Source of the DNA: Sphingobacterium sp. UGAL515B_05
GTDB taxonomy: Bacteria > Bacteroidota > Bacteroidia > Sphingobacteriales > Sphingobacteriaceae
Direction: 5' to 3'
DNA: 64,000 bases
Assembly: GCF_033097525.1 (NCBI RefSeq)
Contig: NZ_CP109907.1
Span: 5,146,001 to 5,210,000 of the forward strand
The notes beneath the pieces were generated by a model. That model saw only the letters and a program-made list of their open reading frames with translations. It made no database searches and was not told the DNA's origin. Made by a program: the position numbers and the translations under genes. The first letter of the stretch is position 1; every line of letters begins with the position of its first letter. Shown piece after piece: positions 53,050 to 62,667 of this stretch.

Positions 53050-54327
53050 TTATTTTGATAAAGCTAATGTTTGTTTACGATCAGGACCTACCGATAGGAT
53101 CGTGATAGGTACTTCAAGAGCTTTCTCTAAATAAGCAATATAATTTTTTAATGCTTCAGGTATTTCTTGTTCTGACGTTATACCGGTCAAATCTTGTTTC
53201 CACCCATCAATTTCTTCTAAGATAGGTTCTGCTTGATGCGTGATGATTTCATAAGGCATATAATCTATCACTTCACCATTATATTTATAATGTGTACATG
53301 CGTAGATTTTGTCGAAGGTATCCAAAACGTCAGCCTTCATCATAATCAAATCTGTCACGCCATTCAGCATAATGGCATATTTCAAAGCTGGAATATCGAT
53401 CCATCCTGTACGACGAGCACGACCTGTAGTTGCGCCAAATTCATGACCTAACTGACGTAATTTTTCGCCAGTTTCATCGTGAAGTTCAGTAGGGAAGGGA
53501 CCACCACCTACGCGAGTAGCATATGCTTTAAAGATACCATATACCTTACCGATTTTATTTGGTGCAATACCCAGACCTGTACAAGCTCCGGCTGTTGTCG
53601 TATTAGATGAAGTAACAAATGGATAAGAACCAAAATCAACATCCAAAAGCGTACCTTGAGCACCCTCAGCTAACACACGTTTGCCTTCTTTCAGATATTG
53701 ATTCACCAAATGCTCTGAATCCACATGTGGGATGGATTTAATGAATTCGATCGCATCTAAAAATGCTTTCTCTTTTTCACTGAAATCAGGTATTTCACCA
53801 TAGTGCGAAAGAATACTTAGATGTTTTTCTTTCAACTTTTGGTAACGCTCTTGAAAATCGGGAAGTGTCGTATCACCTACACGTAAACCATTTCTACCGG
53901 TTTTATCCATGTAAGTTGGACCGATACCTTTCAGCGTGGATCCAATTTTTCCTGCACCCATTTTTGATTCTGAGGCAGCATCCAATAATTGGTGTGTCGG
54001 CAGAATAAGGTGTGCCTTACGCGCTAAAACCAAATTGCCTTTACCCACCGGATCAAAACCAGCTGTCTTCAGGTTGTCTAACTCTCTTTTTAAGATAATC
54101 GGATCGATAACGACGCCATTACCAATAAGATTTAGTGTACCTTCATTGAAGATACCAGATGGAATTGTGTTGAGTACGAATTTTTTGTTATCGAATTCCA
54201 ACGTGTGTCCGGCGTTAGGGCCGCCTTGGAAACGAGCGATTAAATCGTATTTTGGACAAAATACGTCTACGATTTTACCTTTACCCTCGTCACCCCATTG
54301 TAAGCCCAAAAGCACATCAACTTGCAT
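53050..54327 (-). CDS. purA: Adenylosuccinate synthetase
   Basis: A 425-residue enzyme of normal family length. Motifs include GLQWGDEGKGKIVD (about 8-21), PNAGHTLEFD, KIGSTLKGIGPTYMDK, TTAGACTGLGIAP, and the closing RTGWIDIPAL and SVGPDRKQT. It converts IMP, aspartate and GTP to adenylosuccinate. Located 3 bases upstream of pabB and so in the same transcript. A hairpin in the leader (54390-54424) precedes it. Confidence 0.97.
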   Translation of the reverse strand: MQVDVLLGLQWGDEGKGKIVDVFCPKYDLIARFQGGPNAGHTLEFDNKKFVLNTIPSGIFNEGTLNLIGNGVVIDPIILKRELDNLKTAGFDPVGKGNLVLARKAHLILPTHQLLDAASESKMGAGKIGSTLKGIGPTYMDKTGRNGLRVGDTTLPDFQERYQKLKEKHLSILSHYGEIPDFSEKEKAFLDAIEFIKSIPHVDSEHLVNQYLKEGKRVLAEGAQGTLLDVDFGSYPFVTSSNTTTAGACTGLGIAPNKIGKVYGIFKAYATRVGGGPFPTELHDETGEKLRQLGHEFGATTGRARRTGWIDIPALKYAIMLNGVTDLIMMKADVLDTFDKIYACTHYKYNGEVIDYMPYEIITHQAEPILEEIDGWKQDLTGITSEQEIPEALKNYIAYLEKALEVPITILSVGPDRKQTLALSK

Positions 54328-54389
54328 AGCTTTTAAAGTATAGTAATTAAAATGTTATTAATAAAAATAGACTCTATTTAAAAATAAAA

Positions 54390-54430
54390 TGTTCAGGAAT
54401 TTTCCCCCTGAACATTCCTGAACAAATGTA
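54390..54430 (-). promoter_or_regulatory. purA promoter and leader hairpin
   Basis: On the minus strand TACATTTG (54423-54430) matches the Bacteroidota -7 box TAnnTTTG. A few bases downstream a stem AATGTTCAGG...CCTGAACATT forms (54390-54397 with 54407-54414, and a third copy of CCTGAACA at 54417-54424). T-rich DNA follows the stem, so it may be the fur terminator or a purA attenuator. Confidence 0.55.
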
Positions 54431-54456
54431 CTATTATATTTAAGAAAAATATAAGA

Positions 54457-54948
54457 TTAATTTGAAATAGCTTCGTGAGCGACGGTTTCTTCTTTTTTGT
54501 TCTTAAGTTGACAGTCTTGACATACACCGTACAAATTGAGTGAGTGGTGCTTAATGTCAAATTTTAAAAGATCTCCCATGAGACTCTGAATTTGATTGAT
54601 ACGTGGATCACAGAATTCAACAACCTTATTACATTCAATACAAATCACGTGATCGTGTTGTTTGAACCCATAAGACTTCTCAAATTGAGCCATGTTCCTT
54701 CCAAACTGGTGTTTTGTAACCAAATCACAAGAAACTAAAAGTTCTAGGGTATTATAAACTGTAGCACGACTGACACGATATTTCTTGTTCTTCATATGGA
54801 TATACAAAGACTCTACATCAAAGTGGTCAGTACGTGAATAAATCTCTTCCAAAATCGCATAGCGCTCTGGTGTTTTTCTTAGATTTTTATTTTCTAAGTA
54901 GGCTTCAAAGATTTTTTTTACAGTTGCAAAATTTTCAGCTTGATTCAT
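54457..54948 (-). CDS. fur: Fur-family metal-dependent repressor
   Basis: A 163-residue regulator with the N-terminal winged helix (LRKTPERYAILEEIY, RATVYNTLELLVSC) and the C-terminal dimer/metal domain (HDHVICIECNKVVEFCDPRINQ, CQDC). I chose the ATG at 54948: the next ATG upstream (54978) would lie inside the promoter -7 box at 54967-54974. Regulates iron uptake in known members. A likely monocistronic gene ahead of purA. Confidence 0.9.
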   Translation of the reverse strand: MNQAENFATVKKIFEAYLENKNLRKTPERYAILEEIYSRTDHFDVESLYIHMKNKKYRVSRATVYNTLELLVSCDLVTKHQFGRNMAQFEKSYGFKQHDHVICIECNKVVEFCDPRINQIQSLMGDLLKFDIKHHSLNLYGVCQDCQLKNKKEETVAHEAISN

Positions 54949-54966
54949 AGTAAAAATATTCTTGTA

Positions 54967-54974
54967 CAAATTTA
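54967..54974 (-). promoter_or_regulatory. fur promoter -7 box
   Basis: On the minus strand TAAATTTG matches TAnnTTTG, 19 bases ahead of the chosen fur start. This supports the shorter start. Confidence 0.55.
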
Positions 54975-55058
54975 CCAATTTAGATTGATATTTCCTCTAT
55001 TAAAAATAGCGCTTAATAGTAGTCTCCTTAGCGAAATTTTCAATCCAACACTTGGTTA

Positions 55059-57278
55059 TTAATTTTCCGATTCATAGCGATTGACACCTGTTATCCCTCT
55101 GACTTGCTTTAAATTTCTCATCAAACTTTCAAGCTGAGCAGTATCATTCACATAGACCATAATATTACCATCAAAAATACCTTCGTTACTTGAAATTGAC
55201 AAGGATCGAATATTAACAGCAAATTCTTGCGAAATAACAGTTGTAAGCTTATTTACTAATCCAACATCATCTATGCCAACGATATGTAAACCTGTCAAAA
55301 ATGCAGAATCTTTTGTAGAAGCCCACCGTGCTTTTAGAATTCTATAACCATAATTTGCCATCAGCTTGGATGCATTTGGGCAACTTGTACGATGAATTTT
55401 TATACCATCATTTACGGTCAAAAAGCCAAAGACATCGTCACCAGGGATCGGGTTACAACAGGGTGCTAATGTATAATCAACTTTCTGCATATCGTCACCG
55501 ATTAAGATCGTATCGAATTCCTTCTTATTTATCTTTTCAACTAATCCACCAATATGCGTGTTAAATTGATTTCCAGATGAAGAACTTACATTAATTTCAA
55601 CTGCTTTTTCATGCGCAACATATTCTCTCAGTTGTCTAATGTCAACAATTCCCTTAGCAACATTGTAAAAAAGATCCTGCGAGCTGGGGTATTTTAAAAA
55701 GTTGGCAATTTTGTTAATATTATCCGTATTATAGGTAACCTTTAGCGATTTCAACTTACGTTCCAAAATCTCTTTCCCATCCTCCGCAACTCTTCTCTTT
55801 TCCTCTTTGAGAGAAGATCTGATTTTGGATTTGGCTTTTGCAGTCACTACAAAATTCAACCAATCTTCCTTAGGTGACTGCTTGCTTGAGGTAATAATCT
55901 CTACCTGATCCCCATTTTGCAAAATATGACTCAAAGGAACAAGTTTGTGATTTACTTTGGCGCCAATACAACTCGCTCCAATATCAGAGTGGATCTCAAA
56001 GGCAAAATCTAAAGCCGTAGCATTGTTGGGTAGTTGAATCAGTGTTCCTTTTGGGGTGAATATAAAAATCTCATCGGAGAAAAGATTCATCTTAAAATCA
56101 TCCACAAAATCCATCGCATTCTGATCCGGACTACTTAAGACGTCGCGTACCTTTTTGATCCATTGATCCAAGCCAGAATCCGAATTTGATTCCTTATATT
56201 TCCAATGCGCTGCAAATCCTTTTTCGGCAATTTCATTCATCCGTTTGGTTCGAATCTGAACTTCGACCCATTGCCCTTTAGGACCCATTACCGTTGTATG
56301 TAAAGACTCATAACCATTTCCTTTCGGAGAGGAAATCCAATCCCGCAGGCGGTCGGGGTTAGGGCGATATAAATCTGTGACAATAGAATAGACTTTCCAA
56401 CATTCGGTCTTTTCTTTTTCATCCACAGCATCTATTACAATACGTATGGCAAACAAATCATAAACCTCCTCAAAAGGAATCGATTTTTTTCGCATCTTAT
56501 TCCAAATAGAATGGATTGATTTAGGACGCCCAAATACGGACGCCTTAATACCCTGTTCCTCCAATATCTCTTTGATTGGACCAATAAAATCACCTATAAA
56601 TTTTTCGCGTTCGGCTTTTTTCTCATTCAGTTTTCGAGCGATAAATTTATAGGTATCCGGATCGGTAAATTTCATCGACAGATCTTCCAATTCGGATTTT
56701 ATCGCATACAGGCCAAGACGATGTGCTAGAGGTGCATAAAGGTAACTTGTCTCTGAAGCTATCTTCAGCTGCTTATCCCTGGCCATAAATTCCATGGTGC
56801 GCATATTATGCAGCCGATCTGCCAATTTAATGAGAATTACACGAACATCGTCAGCCAGTGTGAGCAACATTTTCCTAAAATTCTCCGCCTGCATGGAACT
56901 GTTTGGATCAAAAATCCCTGAAATTTTGGTAAGCCCATCGATAATTCGGCGAACTTTCTTGCCAAACATTTCTTCAATTTCATCCAATGTAACATTGGTA
57001 TCTTCAACTACATCATGGAGCAAGGCGCATACAATAGATGTCGTTCCTAAGCCAATCTCTTCTGCAGCAATCTGCGCAACAGCAATAGGGTGATAAATAT
57101 AAGGCTCTCCTGATTTGCGTCGCATCTCTTTATGACTATCCAATGCTAAATCAAATGCCTTTCGAATCTCTTGCTTGTCCCCGCGTTGCAAAGTTGGCTT
57201 ACAAGCACGCAACAACGCACGGTAACGTTTCCTTATCTCTTTGTTTTCTGCTTCAATATCAATCACATAATCTTTCAT
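55059..57278 (-). CDS. Bifunctional (p)ppGpp synthetase/hydrolase (RelA/SpoT)
   Basis: A 739-residue long RSH enzyme. Domains in order: HD hydrolase (YIYHPIAVAQI, CALLHDVVEDT, about 60-110), synthetase (GRPKSIHSIWNKM, GYESLHTTV, about 250-335), TGS (IFTPKGTLIQLPNNATALDFAFEIHSD), and ACT at the end (LHIVGIDDVGLVNKL). The hydrolase HD pair and synthetase residues look intact, so it should make and degrade the alarmone. Divergent from the DUF4294 gene. Confidence 0.95.
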   Translation of the reverse strand: MKDYVIDIEAENKEIRKRYRALLRACKPTLQRGDKQEIRKAFDLALDSHKEMRRKSGEPYIYHPIAVAQIAAEEIGLGTTSIVCALLHDVVEDTNVTLDEIEEMFGKKVRRIIDGLTKISGIFDPNSSMQAENFRKMLLTLADDVRVILIKLADRLHNMRTMEFMARDKQLKIASETSYLYAPLAHRLGLYAIKSELEDLSMKFTDPDTYKFIARKLNEKKAEREKFIGDFIGPIKEILEEQGIKASVFGRPKSIHSIWNKMRKKSIPFEEVYDLFAIRIVIDAVDEKEKTECWKVYSIVTDLYRPNPDRLRDWISSPKGNGYESLHTTVMGPKGQWVEVQIRTKRMNEIAEKGFAAHWKYKESNSDSGLDQWIKKVRDVLSSPDQNAMDFVDDFKMNLFSDEIFIFTPKGTLIQLPNNATALDFAFEIHSDIGASCIGAKVNHKLVPLSHILQNGDQVEIITSSKQSPKEDWLNFVVTAKAKSKIRSSLKEEKRRVAEDGKEILERKLKSLKVTYNTDNINKIANFLKYPSSQDLFYNVAKGIVDIRQLREYVAHEKAVEINVSSSSGNQFNTHIGGLVEKINKKEFDTILIGDDMQKVDYTLAPCCNPIPGDDVFGFLTVNDGIKIHRTSCPNASKLMANYGYRILKARWASTKDSAFLTGLHIVGIDDVGLVNKLTTVISQEFAVNIRSLSISSNEGIFDGNIMVYVNDTAQLESLMRNLKQVRGITGVNRYESEN

Positions 57279-57429
57279 AAACGTTGCAGGTAAATGATGT
57301 TTTTTGAGTAAATTTGTGTAATTTAGTTAATGTATTCTTGAATACAATTTTCAAGCTAACTTATTTTGTAATAAATCTACCAAAATATTATAGCATTGAC
57401 AAATTAAAAAGCGTTATATAATTGCCCAA

Positions 57430-58062
57430 ATGAAGACAATATTATTTTGTTTGCTTTTTCTCACAGGGACTTTGTCCGGATGGGCACAGTCTCAATCGCT
57501 CACACTTCCCTTGTATGGAGAGGGAGCGCAAGAGACTGTAAACAGTTATATGACAACAACCTTGGCAAATGGAGAGGTGTTGCCCTGGTTTCCGATACCG
57601 GAGGTTATCGTTGTTGCCAAAAGGACTTGGTCAAGTGAAGAAGCGCGAAGAGAATACCTTCGCTTTAGAAGAAACGTCCTAAAGGTTCTTCCTTATGCGA
57701 TATATGCGCAAAAAAGATATGATCAACTTGACAGAGAACTCGCGCTGACTTCGGACAAAAAGGAACATAAGGCATTGGTTGAAAAATGCGAAAGCGACGT
57801 AAAACAGATGTTTGATCGAGAAATCAAAAATATGACTATTTCACAAGGTAAAATACTCATAAAATTGATCGATCGCTATACCGGACATACAAGTTATGAA
57901 ATGGTAAAGGAAATGAAAGGTGGAATTTCTGCTTTTTTCTATCAGGGAGTTGCTAAAATATTCGGTCACAACCTAAAGTCAACTTACGATCCAAAAGAAG
58001 ACTTTGCCATTGAAAATATCATTAGAGAATTCGAAAAGTCGAGACCTCAACCTGTCATGTGA
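57430..58062 (+). CDS. DUF4294 domain protein, exported
   Basis: A 210-residue protein with a signal peptide (MKTILFCLLFLTGTLSGWAQ). The body fits DUF4294, a Bacteroidota-specific family of unknown function, with LPWFPIPEVIVVAKRTWSSEEARREYLRFRRNV and IKLIDRYTGHTSYEMVK. It ends 19 bases before the glutathione peroxidase gene, so the two are cotranscribed. Confidence 0.85.
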   Translation: MKTILFCLLFLTGTLSGWAQSQSLTLPLYGEGAQETVNSYMTTTLANGEVLPWFPIPEVIVVAKRTWSSEEARREYLRFRRNVLKVLPYAIYAQKRYDQLDRELALTSDKKEHKALVEKCESDVKQMFDREIKNMTISQGKILIKLIDRYTGHTSYEMVKEMKGGISAFFYQGVAKIFGHNLKSTYDPKEDFAIENIIREFEKSRPQPVM

Positions 58063-58081
58063 GCAATTAAACCAAAACCAG

Positions 58082-58573
58082 ATGAAAACAGTATACGACT
58101 TTGACGCCCTTCAGTTTAACGGCAAAAAAAAATCCCTCGCTGATTTTAAAGGTAAAGTTTTACTCATCGTCAATACTGCCAGCCAATGTCTATTTACCAG
58201 ACAATTTAAATCGCTCGAAAAACTCTATCAAAAATATAAAGACCAAGGTTTCGAAATCCTGGCTTTTCCTGCAAATAATTTCCGGAACCAAGAACCGTTA
58301 ACCGGTAGTACCCTAGAGACATTCTGCCGGATCAATCAACAGGTAAGTTTCCCTATATTTAAACGTAGCCATGTTATAGGCGAATATAGAACACCCTTAT
58401 ACAGTTTTCTCTCGAGCAAAGATCAAAACGGACATATCAATAGTAAACCCTCCTGGAATTTCCACAAATATCTGGTAAACAAAAAAGGAGAGGTTATTGA
58501 TTTCTATTATCCGACTACTTCGCCATTATCAAGTAAAATTTGCCGCAATATTGAGCGTCTTTTACAAGAGTAA
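58082..58573 (+). CDS. Glutathione peroxidase family (thiol peroxidase)
   Basis: A 163-residue enzyme. NTASQCLFT carries the peroxidatic Cys, FPANNFRNQEPL the Gln, and SWNFHKYLVNKKG the Trp-Asn pair. The catalytic tetrad is therefore visible, with a second Cys in TFCRI as a candidate resolving residue. I chose 58082; an earlier in-frame ATG at 58004 lies inside the DUF4294 gene. Probably thioredoxin- or bacillithiol-linked, since bshB1 follows. Confidence 0.9.
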   Translation: MKTVYDFDALQFNGKKKSLADFKGKVLLIVNTASQCLFTRQFKSLEKLYQKYKDQGFEILAFPANNFRNQEPLTGSTLETFCRINQQVSFPIFKRSHVIGEYRTPLYSFLSSKDQNGHINSKPSWNFHKYLVNKKGEVIDFYYPTTSPLSSKICRNIERLLQE

Positions 58574-58745
58574 CCCATAAACTACTTACATTTGCCACAC
58601 TCCCGCCAACACAGGTCTAGTCGAATATCGACTTAGAATCAATAATCGCCTGGGATTAGTAAAGGCTTGCAGCCAAAACTATTCAGCGGTTAACTGAAAT
58701 GGTTTATCATAAAAAGGGAAGCAAATTTAAAGAGAGAAATATTAT

Positions 58746-59477
58746 ATGTTAAAATTAGATCTACTTATTATTGCTGTACATCCGGATGACGCTGAACTCG
58801 GCGCAGGAGGAGTGATGGCAAAATATGTTGCTGAAGGAAAAAAGGTAGGAATTGTTGATTTAACCCAAGGTGAGCTCGGTACACGTGGCACAGCAGAAAC
58901 CAGAGCACAGGAAGCAAAGGATGCTGCCGAAATATTAGGGCTAGCCGTAAGAGAGAATCTTGGCCTAAGAGATGGTTTCTTTGAAAATGCTGAAAAAGAA
59001 AAAATGGCTGTAATAAGGGCTATCCGTGAATATCAACCAGAAATTGTCATTACAAACGCCGTTACTGATCGTCACCCCGATCATGGTAGAGCTGGACAGA
59101 TGGTCAGCGATGCCTGCTTTCTTGCTGGCTTAAGAAGAGTGGAAACTTTTGATCAGAACAATATTTCCCAGGAGGCCTACCGCCCCCGATTAGTACTGCA
59201 ATTTGTACAGGACTTTTATATCAAACCTGATGTTGTTATTGATATAACGGATTATTATCATATTAAAGAAAAATCCGTCCTAGCTTACAAAACTCAGTTT
59301 TATACCGGAGAAAATATAAACCCGGACGAACCGCAAACTTATATTTCTAATCCGGATTTCATGGAGTCAACCGCGGCTAGAGCCCGAGAATTTGGACGAT
59401 ATATCCAAGTAAAATATGCCGAAGGATTTACTTCAAAAAAAATACTCGGTATAGACGATTTATTTCACCTCAAGTAG
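58746..59477 (+). CDS. bshB1: Bacillithiol biosynthesis deacetylase BshB1
   Basis: A 243-residue LmbE-type zinc deacetylase. AVHPDDAELGAGG supplies the metal-binding HPDD motif, TQGELGTRGT and DRHPDHGRAG further ligands. It removes acetate from GlcNAc-malate in bacillithiol synthesis, which is typical of Bacteroidota. Preceded by 170 bases without a gene. Confidence 0.93.
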   Translation: MLKLDLLIIAVHPDDAELGAGGVMAKYVAEGKKVGIVDLTQGELGTRGTAETRAQEAKDAAEILGLAVRENLGLRDGFFENAEKEKMAVIRAIREYQPEIVITNAVTDRHPDHGRAGQMVSDACFLAGLRRVETFDQNNISQEAYRPRLVLQFVQDFYIKPDVVIDITDYYHIKEKSVLAYKTQFYTGENINPDEPQTYISNPDFMESTAARAREFGRYIQVKYAEGFTSKKILGIDDLFHLK

Positions 59478-59506
59478 CGAATAGCATATATCAGGCACTA
59501 TAGAAA

Positions 59507-59555
59507 AACTAAAAAGTGGAATTATTCCGCTAAAAAATAATTCCACTTTTTAGTT
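59507..59555. terminator. Bidirectional terminator
   Basis: Long perfect stem AACTAAAAAGTGGAATTATT with its complement (59536-59555), the loop CCGCTAAAA between. It sits between convergent bshB1 and the lipoprotein gene. Confidence 0.85.
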
Positions 59556-59573
59556 TTGGACAAGTGATCGAAT

Positions 59574-60104
59574 TTAATTCTTATTCAAACTGATCGGGAA
59601 TTTAATTTCGCTAATGTGAATACCATTGAAGCAATCATCCTGACAATTATCGGAAACATAGCCTGCAGAAGAAATCAGACCATTGTTTTTGGCTTCAAAA
59701 TAGACCTTCGAATCTTTTCTTTTTATCAGCCAATCCTTCTTTGCTTTCTCATAAACTTGATCTAGCGTCGACGCTTCATAACCTTCGTCGTGCGAGTTTA
59801 ATTCATCCTTGTTTTCTGTCCATTTAGTATCAGTCTGCTCTTTACCATCTGCGGAACGTGTTTTAGCTTCATATGATCTATACTCGACCTGACCGTTAAA
59901 TACCGTTATTGTGGTTGCGCTGTGAGTTCCTGTCCAGGAAGAGCTGGTAACAGTATACTGGTAGGAATTAGCATTCTCCTTTTTATATTTTTGATAAGCT
60001 TCATAACTTTTATCAAATTCAGAAGAATATGCAAAATCTTTACTACAGGAACTAAAAAAACCTGACAGGACCAAAAGCATGGCAATAAAATAGCTACTTT
60101 TCAT
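59574..60104 (-). CDS. Lipoprotein, DUF6174-like (176 aa)
   Basis: A lipoprotein signal (MKSSYFIAMLLVLSGFFSSC) precedes a small domain with NSYQYTVTSSSWTG and TTITVFNGQVEYRSYE, which resembles DUF6174 in pattern. There is a CQDDC pair near residue 155. Function unknown. Monocistronic, downstream of the pst operon on the same strand. Confidence 0.7.
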   Translation of the reverse strand: MKSSYFIAMLLVLSGFFSSCSKDFAYSSEFDKSYEAYQKYKKENANSYQYTVTSSSWTGTHSATTITVFNGQVEYRSYEAKTRSADGKEQTDTKWTENKDELNSHDEGYEASTLDQVYEKAKKDWLIKRKDSKVYFEAKNNGLISSAGYVSDNCQDDCFNGIHISEIKFPISLNKN

Positions 60105-60158
60105 AATTAAGTTATTTAAATCCTAATTAGAACGACCATGCCAAGACATTTGCTACAC

Positions 60159-60968
60159 TCAGGAAATAAATCCTTTTACGTACTGTTTTGTGATTTCATT
60201 TTGCGGATTCAATAAAACCTGTTCCGTTGGTCCAAATTCAAGAATTTCTCCGCCATAAACAAACAAGATATAATCAGATACCCGTCGCGCTTGTCGCAAT
60301 ATATGCGTCACCAATACGATGGTATAATCTTTCTTCAGTTCAATCAACAACTCCTCAATTTTGGCAGTCGATAATGGGTCCAATGCCGATGTTGATTCAT
60401 CCCCAAGGATAATCTCAGGTTCCACAGCTAATCCTCTCGCTAAACAGAGCCTTTGCTGCTGACCAATAGACAATCCACTAGCGGAGTGACCTAAACGATC
60501 CTTTACCTCGTCCCATAAAGCTACATTACGCAATTGCGTTTCAACAATCTTATCGAGCTCTTTCTTACTTCGCGTACCGTGTATGCGGGGGCCATAGGCC
60601 ACATTGTCATAAATAGACATTGGTAGTGGATAAGGTTTCTGGGAAAGAAGCCCCATTTTCTTTCGAATATGCGTCACTTCTGCATTCCTACCATAGATAT
60701 CTTCACCATTAACAAGAACCGAACCGGTTATTTCAACCCCTTTGGTATCATCGACCAACCTATTAAGCGTCTTTAAAAGCGTTGTTTTCCCGCATCCTGA
60801 CGGGCCAATAATGGATGTGACACTATTGTTTGGCAGCGCAAGGTTGATATTCTTGAGTATATGTCGCCCGTCAATATGAACATTAAGATCCTTTATTTCA
60901 ATATGTGGATCTGCCAACGGATTTATTATCGACGATTCTTTTGTTTCGATTGAAGGATATGAGTGCAT
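60159..60968 (-). CDS. pstB: Phosphate ABC transporter ATP-binding protein
   Basis: A 269-residue ATPase: Walker A GPSGCGKTT, Q-loop SQKPYPLPMSIYDN, signature SGLSIGQQQRL and Walker B EIILGDESTSALDP. The PstB-type extension of the Walker A region (LLKTLNRLVD) is present. Its start overlaps the end of pstA by 43 bases; the true start may be a little later. Last gene of the pstSCAB operon. Confidence 0.93.
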   Translation of the reverse strand: MHSYPSIETKESSIINPLADPHIEIKDLNVHIDGRHILKNINLALPNNSVTSIIGPSGCGKTTLLKTLNRLVDDTKGVEITGSVLVNGEDIYGRNAEVTHIRKKMGLLSQKPYPLPMSIYDNVAYGPRIHGTRSKKELDKIVETQLRNVALWDEVKDRLGHSASGLSIGQQQRLCLARGLAVEPEIILGDESTSALDPLSTAKIEELLIELKKDYTIVLVTHILRQARRVSDYILFVYGGEILEFGPTEQVLLNPQNEITKQYVKGFIS

Positions 60969-61777
60969 ACTACAATAATTAAGATAATGATTGTTAAAAC
61001 TAAAGCCGACGCATAAGCTCGACCTTGAACTTCGGGAATAGGACTACTTAACTGGAAAAATATAGATAAAGGCAATGTCGCCGCCGGCTCATCGATATAT
61101 TTAGGAAGATTGTCACTAAAACCTGTAGTCAATAAGACTCCCGCCACATCGCCAATGGCGCGGCCAAAAGCAAGTAGAATAGCTGTAAGTAAGCCGGTAC
61201 GAATACTTCTAAGCATTACTTTGGCCAATTCCCAGCGTGTGGTACCGAGTGAAAGGGTGACATTCTTTAGGTCTTCAGGAATGGTTTTGATCAATTCGTC
61301 CACAGTGCGTACGACAATTGGAATAGTCAGCAGCGTTACGGTAATAATACCACCTAATAACGATGCACGAATACCCAAATACACCATGATTCCAAAGCCT
61401 ACAGCACCATAAACGATCGAAGGAACGCCATACAACACATCGAATAACAATTTCGAAAACTGCGTGACTTTAGATTTTGTACCCAGATAAACATTTAGAT
61501 ATAACGAGATCGGAATGCCTATCAAAGCTGAAAGAGCTGTTGAAACCCCAGCCAAATAGAGCGAACCCAATATCGCATTCAAAATCCCACCTTCTTTTCC
61601 GATATAAAATCCACCTTTAGGCAACTGACTTACCATTTCCCAATTGAGATAGGGAAGTCCCTTATACAATATTGTACCTACAATAAAAAACAGAGAAGCT
61701 GTTACGGTTATACCCGAAAGATGCATAAAGCCTTTTGCCACCTTTTCGCTCAACAACCGTCTTCTGGTATTATCCAT
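60926..61777 (-). CDS. pstA: Phosphate ABC transporter permease PstA
   Basis: A 283-residue permease with about six membrane helices and the ABC EAA-type loop in IPEDLKNVTLSLGTTRWELAKV. Pairs with PstC. It overlaps pstC by 8 bases and pstB by 43. Confidence 0.92.
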   Translation of the reverse strand: MDNTRRRLLSEKVAKGFMHLSGITVTASLFFIVGTILYKGLPYLNWEMVSQLPKGGFYIGKEGGILNAILGSLYLAGVSTALSALIGIPISLYLNVYLGTKSKVTQFSKLLFDVLYGVPSIVYGAVGFGIMVYLGIRASLLGGIITVTLLTIPIVVRTVDELIKTIPEDLKNVTLSLGTTRWELAKVMLRSIRTGLLTAILLAFGRAIGDVAGVLLTTGFSDNLPKYIDEPAATLPLSIFFQLSSPIPEVQGRAYASALVLTIIILIIVVCTHILQSKQKNRR

Positions 61778-62666
61778 GCTGACCTCCTTCCAAGCGTCTC
61801 AATATCAGACGAGAAATTAAATTAAAAATAAATATGATTACAAACAGCAGTAATGCAGAGAACATCAGAGCTGACTCATACAAAGGTATTGACATCATTT
61901 CCCCAAAATTATTTGCAATTAATGCAGGAATAGGGTAGCCGGCATCAAATATAGAAGTTGGTACTTTTGCAACATTGCCACAGACCATCAATACCGCAAT
62001 GGTTTCACCAAAAGCCCTAGATGTTGACAAAACAATGGCAGCGACAATACCTGGTCTAGCTTTTTTCAGAATAACGTGTTTGATCGTATCCCATTTTGTT
62101 GCACCCAAAGACAGCGACGCCGCCTTCAAATCATAGGGAATGGTCTGAAGTACCTCAACCATGATAGAAATCATAATGGGAAAGATCATCACAGCTAACA
62201 CGATACCACCAGCCAGCACAGAATATCCGGAGGTTACAACACCAAAAACTGGCGCTATATACAACTGAATCAAAGGTACAATAAACAACACCCCCCAGAC
62301 TCCATAAAGCACAGGTGGTATTGCGGCCAAGATATTGACCAAAGGAAGCATCATATTCTTTAAAGCATCCGAAGCATATTCGGTCAAGTAAACAGCTGTT
62401 AATATACAAAGCGGAATCGCAATAACAAGAGAAATCAGAGTTACCGCAAGCGTGCCAGCAATAAAAGGTAGAAAGCCGAAAGATCCTTTCATTGGTGACC
62501 AAATCTTACCTGTTAACAGCTGCAAAATATTGCTGTATTCAAATAAGGGAATCGATTTTATGGTTAAACCAACCGCAATGATGACGACAACTGAAAGTGA
62601 AATCAGCAAGAGGAGCAAAGTAGATCGCTTGACCAGTATATCTTTAACGAGACGAGTATTTAGCAT
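61770..62666 (-). CDS. pstC: Phosphate ABC transporter permease PstC
   Basis: A 298-residue permease with about six membrane helices and the loop IPYDLKAASLSLGATKWDTIKHV. The gap to pstS is one base, so the two are cotranscribed. Confidence 0.92.
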   Translation of the reverse strand: MLNTRLVKDILVKRSTLLLLLISLSVVVIIAVGLTIKSIPLFEYSNILQLLTGKIWSPMKGSFGFLPFIAGTLAVTLISLVIAIPLCILTAVYLTEYASDALKNMMLPLVNILAAIPPVLYGVWGVLFIVPLIQLYIAPVFGVVTSGYSVLAGGIVLAVMIFPIMISIMVEVLQTIPYDLKAASLSLGATKWDTIKHVILKKARPGIVAAIVLSTSRAFGETIAVLMVCGNVAKVPTSIFDAGYPIPALIANNFGEMMSIPLYESALMFSALLLFVIIFIFNLISRLILRRLEGGQHG

Positions 62667-62667
62667 G

